A DNA stretch of 64,000 nt from Cohnella silvisoli (GTDB lineage Bacteria; Bacillota; Bacilli; Paenibacillales; Paenibacillaceae), in assembly GCF_021190915.1 (NCBI RefSeq), contig NZ_JAIOAP010000001.1:248001-312000 (forward strand), written 5' to 3'. This document shows positions 35,076 through 43,349 of this stretch, piece after piece (within the stretch, counting starts at the first letter, position 1; each line of letters starts with the position of its first letter). A model generated the notes under the pieces. The model saw only the letters and a program-made list of their open reading frames with translations. It did no database searches and had not been told where the DNA came from. The translations under genes were made by a program, and so were the position numbers.

Positions 35076-36122
35076 ATGAAGCTGTACGGTAAGGAATGGA
35101 AACGCCGGGATTTGGAGGCGCGGGTCGGAAGGATTGAACAGCTCGGTGGTATCGAACGGTACACGATGAATGAAGGGCCGGAGTCCGGCGTCGAGATGAT
35201 CAGGATTCGTACCGGCGCAGGGTTATCTTACTCAGTGTCCCCGACTAAGGGGATGGATATTTCCTTGGCGGAATGGCAAGGCGTGCCGCTTAGCTGGTCG
35301 TCCGGGAATGGGGATCCACATGCTGCTTATTACGATGCTGAGGGATTGAATTGGCTAAGAACGGCTTCCGGCGGTTTGCTCATGACATGCGGTTTAACGC
35401 AAGCCGGCTCGCCATGCGAAGACGGTGGAACCGCTCACGGCCTTCACGGCCGGATTCACCATACGCCTGCGCGTCATGTATCCGCGACTGCTGAGTGGGT
35501 CGGCGATGAGTACGAAATGCGGGTTAGCGGCGTTGTGGAGGAAACCTCGATTTTCGGAGAACATCTTCGGTTGACGAGAACGCTGACGAGCCGACTGGGC
35601 GACAATCGGCTGACCATTCGCGATACGGTCGAGAACGCCGGGTTTCAGCCGTGCCCGCACATGATGCTCTATCATTTCAATTTCGGTTTTCCGCTTCTGG
35701 CCGAAGATACCCAAGTGGAACTGCCGGACGCCATCTCGAATCCGAGCGACTCGAGTATGGACATGAGCCGGATCAGAGAATGGCAGTCCCCGGACCCTCT
35801 ATTCAAGGAGCAAGTTTTTTATCATCAGTTGAAGCGGCAAAAGGATCGCGCATATGCACGAATTCACAGCCCGTCGTTTCCGACGGCTGCTCCAGACCAA
35901 GCTGCTAAAGGCCTTACAGTCGAGCTGGGTTGGAATGCGGAGACATTGCCCCGTCTTGTGCAATGGAGAATGCCCGGAGCGGGCGTCCATGTGCTCGGAT
36001 TGGAGCCTTCCAACTGCTGGACTAAAGGCAGAGCGGAAGAACGCAAGAACGGAACTCTCCGGATTATGGAGCCCGGCGAAGCTATTCATTACGAATTAGA
36101 ACTCATATGTAAGCCGCAATAA
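35076..36122 (+). CDS. DUF4432 family, aldose-1-epimerase-like protein
   Basis: 348 residues starting 15 bases after the aldolase stop, SD 'gaggaggag'. Galactose-mutarotase-like fold: 'LSYSVSPTKGMDISLAEWQG', 'GGLLMTCGLTQAGSP' and 'HGLHGRIHHTPA', with the His pair that acts in mutarotation, then 'MMLYHFNFGFPLL' and the C-terminal 'LGLEPSNCWTKGR' with the catalytic-type Glu. Proteins of this family are thought to be sugar mutarotases. Here it would open or equilibrate the aldose before the isomerase step. Confidence 0.88.
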   Translation: MKLYGKEWKRRDLEARVGRIEQLGGIERYTMNEGPESGVEMIRIRTGAGLSYSVSPTKGMDISLAEWQGVPLSWSSGNGDPHAAYYDAEGLNWLRTASGGLLMTCGLTQAGSPCEDGGTAHGLHGRIHHTPARHVSATAEWVGDEYEMRVSGVVEETSIFGEHLRLTRTLTSRLGDNRLTIRDTVENAGFQPCPHMMLYHFNFGFPLLAEDTQVELPDAISNPSDSSMDMSRIREWQSPDPLFKEQVFYHQLKRQKDRAYARIHSPSFPTAAPDQAAKGLTVELGWNAETLPRLVQWRMPGAGVHVLGLEPSNCWTKGRAEERKNGTLRIMEPGEAIHYELELICKPQ

Positions 36123-36156
36123 TCATAGATCAGCTATTTTGAGGAGGATGAAGGTT

Positions 36157-37647
36157 ATGTTGAAAACGAAACCTTATGTTTTTTGGTTTGTAGCGGGAAG
36201 TCAGGGCTTGTATGGTGATGATGTCCTTCAGCAGGTGGCACAGAATACGAAGGAAATCGCAGCCGGCTTGGACAGTGATGCCGCGATTCCGTACCGGATT
36301 ATTTTCAAAGCTGTGGTTACGACTCCGGATGCGATCCGCAGAGTATGTCTCGAGGCGAATAGCGATGACGAATGCGCGGGCATTATCGCGTGGATGCATA
36401 CCTTTTCCCCGGCCAAAATGTGGATTTCCGGCCTTAAGCAACTAACCAAACCTCTGCTTCATCTGCATACCCAATACAATTCGGAGATTCCGTGGGACAG
36501 CATCGACATGGATTTTATGAATTTGAACCAAGCTGCCCACGGCGACCGTGAGTTCGGGTTTATCGGCGCGCGACTCGGAATCGCCAGGAAAATCATTGCA
36601 GGCCACTGGAAAAATGACGGCGTGCGCACGAGAATCGGTTCATGGATGCGGACTGCTGCGGGATACACGGAAAGCCAGACGATGAGAGTCGCCCGTTTCG
36701 GTGACAACATGCGATTCGTTGCGGTTACGGAAGGCGATAAGGTAGAAGGGCAAATCCAGTTCGGATGGTCTGTTAACGGCTATCCCGCCGGCGATTTGGC
36801 AGAACGGGTACAAGGCGTAACGGACGGTCAAGTAAACGAGCTCATGGACGAATATACCGAGCTCTATGATTTTACGACGAATGGTCGTCTCGAAGGCAGC
36901 GAGAAAGAGGCAATTCGCGAACAAGCCCGCATCGAGCTCGGCTTGAAAGGATTTCTGCAAGAGGGCGGATATAGCGCTTTTGTCACCAGCTTTCAAGATC
37001 TGCATGGTTTGAAGCAGCTGCCGGGACTTGCCGCGCAACGGCTAATGGCCGCAGGTTACGGCTTCGGCGCGGAGGGCGATTGGAAAACAGCCGCTTTGGT
37101 TAGAATCATGAAGATTATGGCGGATAACCAAGGCACCTCTTTCATGGAAGACTATACGTATCATCTAGAACAGGGCAACGAGTTGGTGCTTGGCTCTCAC
37201 ATGCTGGAAATTTGCCCGACGCTTGCGGCAAGCAAACCGAAAATCGAAGTTCATCCGTTGTTCGTCGGAGGCAAAGCGGACCCTGCCCGTCTTGTATTTA
37301 ATGGGGCTAGCGGTTCAGCCATCAACGCGACGGTTGTGGACTTGGGCGATCGTTTCCGCTTGATCGTGAACGAGGTGGAAGCGGTGAAGAACGTGAAGGA
37401 AATGCCTCATTTGCCGGTGGCTCGCGTGCTCTGGAAACCGCAGCCTTCGCTTGCGGGGGCGGCAGAAGCTTGGATCACGTCGGGAGGGGCGCACCATTTC
37501 GGTTTCTCGTTCGCGGTTACGGCCGAGCAAATGTCCGACTGGGCTAAGATGGCGGGTATCGAGTGCGTCATTATTAATAAAAATACTTCTATGCACACGC
37601 TGGAAAATGAACTGCGGTGGAATGAGCTCTATTACCGTTTGAAATAA
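36157..37647 (+). CDS. araA: L-arabinose isomerase (AraA) family protein
   Basis: 496 residues from ATG 36157 (SD 'gaggagg', 9 bases), exactly the usual AraA length. 'FWFVAGSQGLYGDDVLQQVA' is the AraA N-terminus; 'GIIAWMHTFSPAKMWI', 'LLHLHTQYNSEIPWDSIDMDFMNLNQAAHGDREFG' (split: residues ~107-141), 'AAGYGFGAEGDWKTAAL' with a catalytic Glu, 'FMEDYTYHL' with the second Glu, and 'HMLEICPTL' plus 'GGAHHFGFSF' with the metal-binding His residues. It converts an aldose to a ketose. AraA enzymes also act on galactose, and there is no araB- or araD-type partner here, so the natural sugar may not be arabinose. Confidence 0.9.
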   Translation: MLKTKPYVFWFVAGSQGLYGDDVLQQVAQNTKEIAAGLDSDAAIPYRIIFKAVVTTPDAIRRVCLEANSDDECAGIIAWMHTFSPAKMWISGLKQLTKPLLHLHTQYNSEIPWDSIDMDFMNLNQAAHGDREFGFIGARLGIARKIIAGHWKNDGVRTRIGSWMRTAAGYTESQTMRVARFGDNMRFVAVTEGDKVEGQIQFGWSVNGYPAGDLAERVQGVTDGQVNELMDEYTELYDFTTNGRLEGSEKEAIREQARIELGLKGFLQEGGYSAFVTSFQDLHGLKQLPGLAAQRLMAAGYGFGAEGDWKTAALVRIMKIMADNQGTSFMEDYTYHLEQGNELVLGSHMLEICPTLAASKPKIEVHPLFVGGKADPARLVFNGASGSAINATVVDLGDRFRLIVNEVEAVKNVKEMPHLPVARVLWKPQPSLAGAAEAWITSGGAHHFGFSFAVTAEQMSDWAKMAGIECVIINKNTSMHTLENELRWNELYYRLK

Positions 37648-37704
37648 CGGCGATCCATAGGTAGAATAGAAGGTATTGAGTATTGGGCAGGAGGCCGCAG
37701 TCAC

Positions 37705-38487
37705 ATGTACTATGGGACCTATAGCGGATTAAACGAGAGACAACAGAAAATTCTGGAACGGATTGCTATGGAGGGGGAGGTGAAAATCCCCGCGCTTAAG
37801 CAATTGTTTCAGGTGACGGATATGACAATCCGACGCGATCTAGAAAAGCTTGAAGAGGCCGGTTCCATTAAACGGACTTTCGGAGGGGCTATTTTCGTCG
37901 GAGTATACGATGCCCTTCAGTATGCCCTTCAGGAGCGTTCCAGCCTATTAACGGAGGAAAAGCAGCTGATCGGACGCGCGGCTGCGGCGCTTGTTCAACC
38001 GGGGGAGTCCATTTTCATCGATGGAGGAACCACGACATTCCAATTGGCTAGGTACTTGCCTCCCGGAATGAAAATCACGGTTATGACGAATGCGCTGAAT
38101 GTAGCTGCGGAATTATCGACCAAACAAATTCCGACCATCATGACGGGCGGGATGCTCTATGAAGCGACGAATTCCTTGGCCGGCCCGGTAGCGGTTCAAA
38201 GTCTTATGGGAATGGCATTCGACCGCGTCTTTCTAGGGGCGTCCGGTTTGAATGTCGAGCACGGCTTCAGCAATTCCAACATGTACGAGGCAGAGATTAA
38301 GCGAGTCGCAATCCGGCTCACGTCGGAAGCGAATATTTTGCTCGATCATTCTAAGTTCGGTACTAAAGTGCTCGTTTCATTCACTCCCCTTTCGGGAGTC
38401 CAACGGCTTGTAACCGATCGCATGCCGGAGGATGAGTTACGCTTGGCGTGCGAAGAGGCGGGCATGCGAATAGCTGTCGCAAAGTAA
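37705..38487 (+). CDS. DeoR/GlpR-family transcriptional regulator
   Basis: 260 residues. N-terminal DeoR helix-turn-helix: 'RQQKILERIAMEGEVKIPAL' then 'VTDMTIRRDLEKLEEAGSIK'. The DeoR sugar-phosphate-binding domain follows with 'DGGTTTFQLARYLP', 'TGGMLYEATNSLAGP', 'FLGASGLNVEHGF' and 'LLDHSKFG'. Such regulators are usually repressors released by a sugar phosphate, likely the product of the FGGY kinase here. Last gene of the aldolase-DUF4432-araA operon; probable operators lie at 34050-34123. Confidence 0.93.
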   Translation: MYYGTYSGLNERQQKILERIAMEGEVKIPALKQLFQVTDMTIRRDLEKLEEAGSIKRTFGGAIFVGVYDALQYALQERSSLLTEEKQLIGRAAAALVQPGESIFIDGGTTTFQLARYLPPGMKITVMTNALNVAAELSTKQIPTIMTGGMLYEATNSLAGPVAVQSLMGMAFDRVFLGASGLNVEHGFSNSNMYEAEIKRVAIRLTSEANILLDHSKFGTKVLVSFTPLSGVQRLVTDRMPEDELRLACEEAGMRIAVAK

Positions 38488-38494
38488 AAGTTGG

Positions 38495-38537
38495 CAAGGG
38501 CTGGCTAACAAGTCGATAGACTTGTGGGCCGGCCCTT
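38495..38537 (+). terminator. Terminator of the araA/DeoR operon
   Basis: AAGGGCTGG / CCGGCCCTT with an inner ACAAGTC / GACTTGT stem, ending in 'attaat'. A stable hairpin right after the DeoR gene, with a weak T-run. Confidence 0.65.
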
Positions 38538-38614
38538 ATTAATAGCTATAACTAAGTTCTAGGAGGCGTCTGCAAAGCCGAACTTCATCACGGTAAGGGG
38601 ATGTTAAACGATAA

Positions 38615-38940
38615 AATCGATTAATTCGGGCATGGCAAGGTGCCGCTGGGAAGAATTACTCGAAAGAATCGGTTAATTCGTGCGTGGTAGGGTGCCGCTG
38701 GGAAGAATTGCTCGAAAAAATCGATTAATTCGTGTGTGGCAGGGTGCTGCGGGAAGAATTGTTCGAAAAAATCGATTAATTCTTGCGTGGTAAGGTGCTG
38801 CGGGGAAGAATTACTCGAAAGAATCGGTTAATTCGTGCTTGATAGGGTGCTGCGGGAAGAATTGTTCGGAAAAATCGATTAATTCTTGCGTGGTAAGGTG
38901 CTGCGGGGAAGAATTACTCGAAAGAATCGATTAATTCTGA
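38615..38940. repeat. Tandem 51-52 bp repeat array, six full copies plus a partial
   Basis: Copies begin with 'aatcgattaattc' or 'aatcggttaattc' at 38615, 38667, 38719, 38770, 38822, 38873 and 38925. Each unit contains a variable 'gtgcgtggtagggtgctgcggg' core and ends 'aagaattactcgaaa'. Across unit borders 'gaattactcg' and 'cgattaattc' form an imperfect inverted repeat, so the array can fold into a row of hairpins. No coding frame runs through it. It fills the gap between the sugar operon and the TetR gene. Not CRISPR: there are no unique spacers. Confidence 0.9.
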
Positions 38941-39002
38941 CGTGGAAGGCGCGTAGAGTGGTAGCGTCTTGCTTACGTATTAAGGTTATGCTATTATCTG
39001 TT

Positions 39003-39017
39003 TGAACGTTCATTCAA
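39003..39017. promoter_or_regulatory. Probable TetR operator ahead of the tetR-type gene
   Basis: 'tttgaacgttcattcaa' contains the perfect palindrome TGAACGTTCA (39003-39012). It shares TTTGAA/TTCAA elements with the palindrome upstream of the MMPL gene, suggesting autoregulation. Confidence 0.5.
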
Positions 39018-39060
39018 TTTCAATAAAAATCCAATCCAATAGGATGCAGGGTGTGTGCCG

Positions 39061-39657
39061 ATGACTGACGCAGACAAAAGAGACAGAATAATAGCGGCCG
39101 CTTATGACGTTTTATCGGAGAAGGGCTACGATAAGGCATCAACTAAGGAAATAGCAAATACGGCCGGCGTGGCGCAGGGTTTGATCAATTATTATTTTCC
39201 GAGCAAAGATTTACTGTTCGCAGAGGTGTTCCGCCGGGAAACGGAGAAATATTGCAAATCCTTCGACGGCTTGATCGTGGTCGATGGCAAGCCCTTGAAT
39301 ATAGAGAGCATATCTGGATTATTGGAGATTCCCAAGAGCAAGGCGCTGGAAGAACCGGAATGGTTCCGGCTTCGCTACGAGCTGTTCGCCATCGGATTGC
39401 GCAATGATGCGGCCAGAGAAACTCTGAAGGAAATGCTGGATACGAAGCGCAAGCATATTAGCAGTTCGTTGCAATCGATAACCGGATTACCACCGGAGCA
39501 ATCGGATACGTTCGCATCGGTCCTATACGCGATCATCGAGGGGCTCGGATTGCAGAAAGTCGCGGATCCGACCTTTAGATATGATGATGCATACGGAATG
39601 CTGGCGGAAATGCTCGGTGCTTATTACGAGCAATTGATCAAGAAGAGAGAATTGTAA
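39061..39657 (+). CDS. TetR-family transcriptional regulator
   Basis: 198 residues from ATG 39061; GTG 39055 is possible. N-terminal TetR helix-turn-helix: 'RDRIIAAAYDVLSEKGYDKA' followed by 'STKEIANTAGVAQGLINYYF' and 'PSKDLLFAEVFRRE'. The ligand-binding C-terminal domain is typical in size. It lies 108 bases upstream of an MMPL transporter gene, with palindromic sites before both genes. The simplest reading is a repressor of the exporter and of itself, released by a lipophilic compound. Confidence 0.93.
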   Translation: MTDADKRDRIIAAAYDVLSEKGYDKASTKEIANTAGVAQGLINYYFPSKDLLFAEVFRRETEKYCKSFDGLIVVDGKPLNIESISGLLEIPKSKALEEPEWFRLRYELFAIGLRNDAARETLKEMLDTKRKHISSSLQSITGLPPEQSDTFASVLYAIIEGLGLQKVADPTFRYDDAYGMLAEMLGAYYEQLIKKREL

Positions 39658-39684
39658 ATTCGGCTCTTTCTTTTTATCGCGTAT

Positions 39685-39702
39685 TGTTTGAATGGTCAAA
39701 CA
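39685..39702. promoter_or_regulatory. TetR operator ahead of the MMPL gene
   Basis: TGTTTGA at 39685-39691 and TCAAACA at 39696-39702 are perfect inverted repeats around ATGG, 64 bases before the transporter start. Likely the main target of the TetR protein. Confidence 0.65.
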
Positions 39703-39765
39703 ACGAGTCGCATATACAAGTAAAAAGCGCATAAGAAATTAAACGGAGAAGGCCGGTGGAGAGGA

Positions 39766-42087
39766 ATGCACGCTTTATTACGCAGTTGGGGAAAGGCGCT
39801 TTATAAGTTAAGATGGTTAGTCGTTACGGTTTGGATCGTATTCGCATTGTTCGGAGGTTACGCCTTCGGCAAGCTTACCCCTCTGCTCAGCGGTGGAGGC
39901 TGGGACGTACCCGGTTCGCAATCGCTGACCGCGGGCAAGCTGCTCGCATCGGAGTTCGAGGGGCGTTCGGCGAGCGCGATGACCCTTGTCATCCGGGATC
40001 CCAAGCATACGGTGGGCTCGCCGGAGTATAACGACAAGCTGAAACAGATCATCGACCGGTTGAAAACGGAAGAGGGCGTCACGGGAGTGTTCAGCATACT
40101 GGATGCTTCGCAAGGTATTGGTTCGGGACTTGTCGGCAAAGATCCTAACCTCAGCATCGCCTTCGTGGATATGAACATGAAAGCCGATTTCGTCATCAAT
40201 AAGGTGCCGGATTACCAGACCCGCGTGGTTGAGCAGGCAAAAAGCCTCGGAGCGGAAGCGTATCTAGTAGGCGGGGTAGCCTTCTGGGGCGAGAGCAGCG
40301 TCCAAAGCCAAGAAGGCTTGGCTAAGGCGGAGATGATCGTTTTTCCGCTTATCATTATCATCCTGCTCCTTGTGTTCCGTTCGATCGTAGCCACTTTAAC
40401 GCCATTAATCGTTACGATCGCTTCCGTGCTGGTCGCGATGGGCATTGTTTACTTGGTCGCCTTGCAGACGGAGCTCTCGGTGTTCGTAACCAACTCGGCG
40501 ATGATGCTGGGACTGGGCGTCGGAATAGACTATTCGCTTTTCATCGTCAGTCGGTTTAAGGCGGAGCTGGAAGTTAAGGGCAATACCAAACAAGACGCTC
40601 TCGTAAAAACAATGGAAACAGCTGGACACACCGTCTTTTTCTCGGCGATTACGGTCATTGCCGCGCTTTCGGCGCTTTTTATCGTCCCGATGTCTGCTAT
40701 TAAAGCGATCGCTTTCGGCGGGGTCGTCGTCGTATTGGTTGCTGGATTGGCCAGCTTGACCCTGTTGCCGGCCGTGCTAGTTATTCTCGGAGTTCGCATC
40801 AACAAGGGCAGCCTTCCGTTCTTGCGCCCACGTCAAAGCGGGAAAGTCAGCGGATGGAAAAGATGGACGAAAGGGATTATGCGCCGTCCGGTATTGTTTC
40901 TCGTCCTCACCTTGTGCGTTTTGGCGACATTCGCTGTTCCGGCGCTCGACATGAAGCTGGATTCGCCGGATATACGGACGCTTCCCGCGGATACGTCCGT
41001 TCGCCAAGGCTTTACGCTTATGGAGAAATCGTTCGGTGTCGGCGCGGCCAATCAGATCAGTATCGTGCTGCGCAACGAAAAGAATGATCTAAGCACACCG
41101 GAATCGCTGGCTAAGATCGCTGCTCTGCAAGCCGAATTAGGAAAACAACCGCACGTCGCCGGAGTCGCTTCCGTCGCTTCCTTTTTCCCGAATATAGACG
41201 GTAATACGGTTTCCGGGCTTCTCCAAGCCGGAGGAAGCGCTTTGCCTGCGGATGTGAACGTAATGGTTAAGCGTTACTTAAGCGGCGATCGGCATACCGG
41301 ATTGTTGGAAGTCGAACTGGACCAATACGGTTCAAGCGATGCGGGCAGGGCTGTTGTGAAGAGCTTGCGGGATAAAGTGTTGCCTGCATCCGATTTGCCG
41401 GAAGGGACCACCTTCAGCATCGGCGGGGAAACGATCCAAGGCATGGATACTTCCAAAGCCATCAACGACAGCCTGCTGCCGGCGCTCGGAATTATGCTTG
41501 TCCTGATTTTCTTTATTCTGGTTCTAACGTTCCGGAGTTTATTGCTTCCTTTGAAGGCGATTATTTTGAACTTGTTTTCCGTGGCCGCGACTTACGGTAT
41601 TCTGGTGTTTGTTTTCGCGCTTGGTTACGGCTCCCAAATCTTCGACGTGGAATCCAACGGCTACATTATCCACTTCGTTCCGGTTCTGCTGCTTGCGCTT
41701 CTGTTCGGCCTCAGTACCGATTACGAGGTGTTCCTGGTGAGCCGGATTAAAGAAGAGTATGACCGCACTGGAAATCATGAGGACAGCATAGCCGAAGGGA
41801 TGGAAAAGACCGGTCCGCTCATTACGGGCGCAGCGGTATTGATGGTTGCCGTATTCTCGGGCTTCGCCTTCTCCGGTGTGCTCCCGATCCAGATGCTCGG
41901 CTTCGGGATGGCAATCGCCATTGCGCTTGATTCGACGATCATCCGGATGCTGCTCGTTCCGGTAGCGATGAAGCTGTTGGGCCGATTCAATTGGTGGTTT
42001 CCCGGTCGTAGGGAAAAGGCAAATCCTTCGGAAGGACGCCAAAGAGCAAATAAACCTGTTACTGTCTCCAACAAAAATAGATTATAA
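39766..42087 (+). CDS. MMPL-family RND transporter
   Basis: 773 residues in two similar halves. Each half has one helix, an extracellular domain and a bundle of five or six helices. Half 1: 'LRWLVVTVWIVFALFGGYAF' then 'MIVFPLIIIILLLVFRSIVA' and 'LGLGVGIDYSLFIVSRFKAE' (GxxxDYxxF motif with the proton-relay Asp). Half 2: 'LFGLSTDYEVFLVSRIKEEY' with the matching Asp-Tyr pair. Family members such as MmpL and Bacillus YdgH/YdfJ export lipids or drugs using the proton gradient. Controlled by the adjacent TetR protein. Confidence 0.94.
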   Translation: MHALLRSWGKALYKLRWLVVTVWIVFALFGGYAFGKLTPLLSGGGWDVPGSQSLTAGKLLASEFEGRSASAMTLVIRDPKHTVGSPEYNDKLKQIIDRLKTEEGVTGVFSILDASQGIGSGLVGKDPNLSIAFVDMNMKADFVINKVPDYQTRVVEQAKSLGAEAYLVGGVAFWGESSVQSQEGLAKAEMIVFPLIIIILLLVFRSIVATLTPLIVTIASVLVAMGIVYLVALQTELSVFVTNSAMMLGLGVGIDYSLFIVSRFKAELEVKGNTKQDALVKTMETAGHTVFFSAITVIAALSALFIVPMSAIKAIAFGGVVVVLVAGLASLTLLPAVLVILGVRINKGSLPFLRPRQSGKVSGWKRWTKGIMRRPVLFLVLTLCVLATFAVPALDMKLDSPDIRTLPADTSVRQGFTLMEKSFGVGAANQISIVLRNEKNDLSTPESLAKIAALQAELGKQPHVAGVASVASFFPNIDGNTVSGLLQAGGSALPADVNVMVKRYLSGDRHTGLLEVELDQYGSSDAGRAVVKSLRDKVLPASDLPEGTTFSIGGETIQGMDTSKAINDSLLPALGIMLVLIFFILVLTFRSLLLPLKAIILNLFSVAATYGILVFVFALGYGSQIFDVESNGYIIHFVPVLLLALLFGLSTDYEVFLVSRIKEEYDRTGNHEDSIAEGMEKTGPLITGAAVLMVAVFSGFAFSGVLPIQMLGFGMAIAIALDSTIIRMLLVPVAMKLLGRFNWWFPGRREKANPSEGRQRANKPVTVSNKNRL

Positions 42088-42144
42088 TGGTGTCATTGAG
42101 TTCAGGTTGATATATTTGCGATTACTTATGGAGGTTGTTGACCG

Positions 42145-42507
42145 GTGGTTATAGCTGCGATATTGGTGGGTCTTGTCGCGTTGGAGCATATCTACATTCT
42201 CATAATGGAAATGTTCCTATGGACGACTCCCCGCGTACGGAAAACCTTCGGAACGACGGAAGCCTTCGCGCGCGAGACTAAGCCGCTTGCCGCTAATCAA
42301 GGGCTGTACAACGGCTTTTTGGCTGCCGGGCTTATATGGGGCTTGCTTCATCCGGATGCTTCGACCGGGTATCAGATTCAGACATTTTTCCTCATCTGCG
42401 TCTGGATCGCCGCCATCTATGGTGGATGGACCGCGAAGAAGTCGATCCTCTACGTTCAAGGCGTCCCTGCAGCGGCGGCATTGATAGCCGTGTTGTTGGC
42501 TTGGTAA
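42145..42507 (+). CDS. DUF1304 domain membrane protein
   Basis: 120 residues from GTG 42145 (SD 'ggagg', 10 bases). Four hydrophobic helices. Conserved features of the DUF1304 family are visible: 'LVALEHIYILIMEMFLW', 'ANQGLYNGFLAAGLIWG' and 'AIYGGWTAKKSILYVQGVPA'. Function unknown in the family. Follows the MMPL gene by 57 bases, possibly the same transcript. Confidence 0.92.
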   Translation: MVIAAILVGLVALEHIYILIMEMFLWTTPRVRKTFGTTEAFARETKPLAANQGLYNGFLAAGLIWGLLHPDASTGYQIQTFFLICVWIAAIYGGWTAKKSILYVQGVPAAAALIAVLLAW

Positions 42508-42521
42508 TAATGAGAATGAGA

Positions 42522-42568
42522 AGAAGTTGTTCGTTGCGGGTTTTAATCCGCTTCGGACAGCTTCTTTT
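42522..42568 (+). terminator. Terminator after the DUF1304 gene
   Basis: 'agaagttgttcg' pairs with 'cggacagcttct' (two G-T pairs), with an inner GCGG/CCGC stem, followed by 'tttat'. Ends the TetR/MMPL/DUF1304 region. Confidence 0.75.
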
Positions 42569-42616
42569 ATTTGTAAGGGCATCTTGGCGCTCCATGAGAA
42601 ACCTCTCATAGCCATG

Positions 42617-42625
42617 TGTTATAAT
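42617..42625 (+). promoter_or_regulatory. Extended -10 promoter of the two-component system
   Basis: TGTTATAAT gives a TGn-TATAAT extended -10 element 44 bases before the response-regulator start. No good -35 is seen, as expected for that promoter type. Confidence 0.5.
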
Positions 42626-42668
42626 GAGGCGAAAATCTCGCGAAATCCGCTGGGTCAGGAGAACAGGC

Positions 42669-43349
42669 ATGAGAATTCACGTCGTTATTGCGGATGACGA
42701 TCCTCCGATTAGAGAGCTTCTTCGGCTCGTATTGAGTAAAGAGGGCTATTTGGTGCTGGAAGCCGAGAATGGACAGCAAGCTGCCGATATTCTTGAGAAC
42801 GAGCAAGTGCATCTGGCTATCGTCGATGTGATGATGCCCGGGATGAACGGACTCGAGCTTTGCCGTGAAATTCGCGAGCATTATGACATTCCGGTCTTGA
42901 TGCTAACCGCCAAGGGGCAGCTTGAGGATAAAGAACAAGGCTATTTGGCCGGTACGGATGACTATATGGTCAAACCGTTCGAACCGAAGGAGCTGCTGTT
43001 CCGAATTAAAGCGCTGCTTCGAAGATACCGGCTTGTTTCATCGGAAGTGATCCGATTGGGCAATGTCAGCATTGACCGGAAAAGCTACGAGATCAGAGTA
43101 GGGGAAGAGCTGATCACTTTACCGCTAAGGGAGTTCGAGCTTTTGTCGCAATTGGCGAGCCAGCCAGGCCGAATTTATACCCGGGAGCAATTAATTCAAC
43201 TGATCTGGGGGGCAGACTTCGGCGGTGACAGCAGAACGGTCGACGTCCACATCAAACGTTTGCGGGAGCGGTTCGCGGATAGACGGGCTGATTTCTTCAT
43301 TACCACGATTCGTGGATTGGGGTACAAGTTAGAGGTGAGGGAAGAGTGA
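42669..43349 (+). CDS. OmpR/PhoB-family response regulator
   Basis: 226 residues from ATG 42669 (SD 'aggag'); the earlier in-frame start at 42624 lies in the -10 box. Receiver domain with D9-D10-D11, phosphoacceptor D53 ('AIVDVMMPGMNG') and the Lys in 'YMVKPFEPKEL'. Winged-helix DNA-binding domain: 'LPLREFELLSQLASQPGRIY', 'LIQLIWG' and 'RTVDVHIKRLRERF', ending 'TIRGLGYKLE'. Overlaps the kinase start by four bases (GTGA), so the two are co-translated. Confidence 0.95.
   Translation: MRIHVVIADDDPPIRELLRLVLSKEGYLVLEAENGQQAADILENEQVHLAIVDVMMPGMNGLELCREIREHYDIPVLMLTAKGQLEDKEQGYLAGTDDYMVKPFEPKELLFRIKALLRRYRLVSSEVIRLGNVSIDRKSYEIRVGEELITLPLREFELLSQLASQPGRIYTREQLIQLIWGADFGGDSRTVDVHIKRLRERFADRRADFFITTIRGLGYKLEVREE

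Noticed and set aside
38615..38940. CRISPR array
   Set aside because: Regular repeats, but the whole 51-52 bp unit is conserved with no unique spacers, and no cas genes are present.
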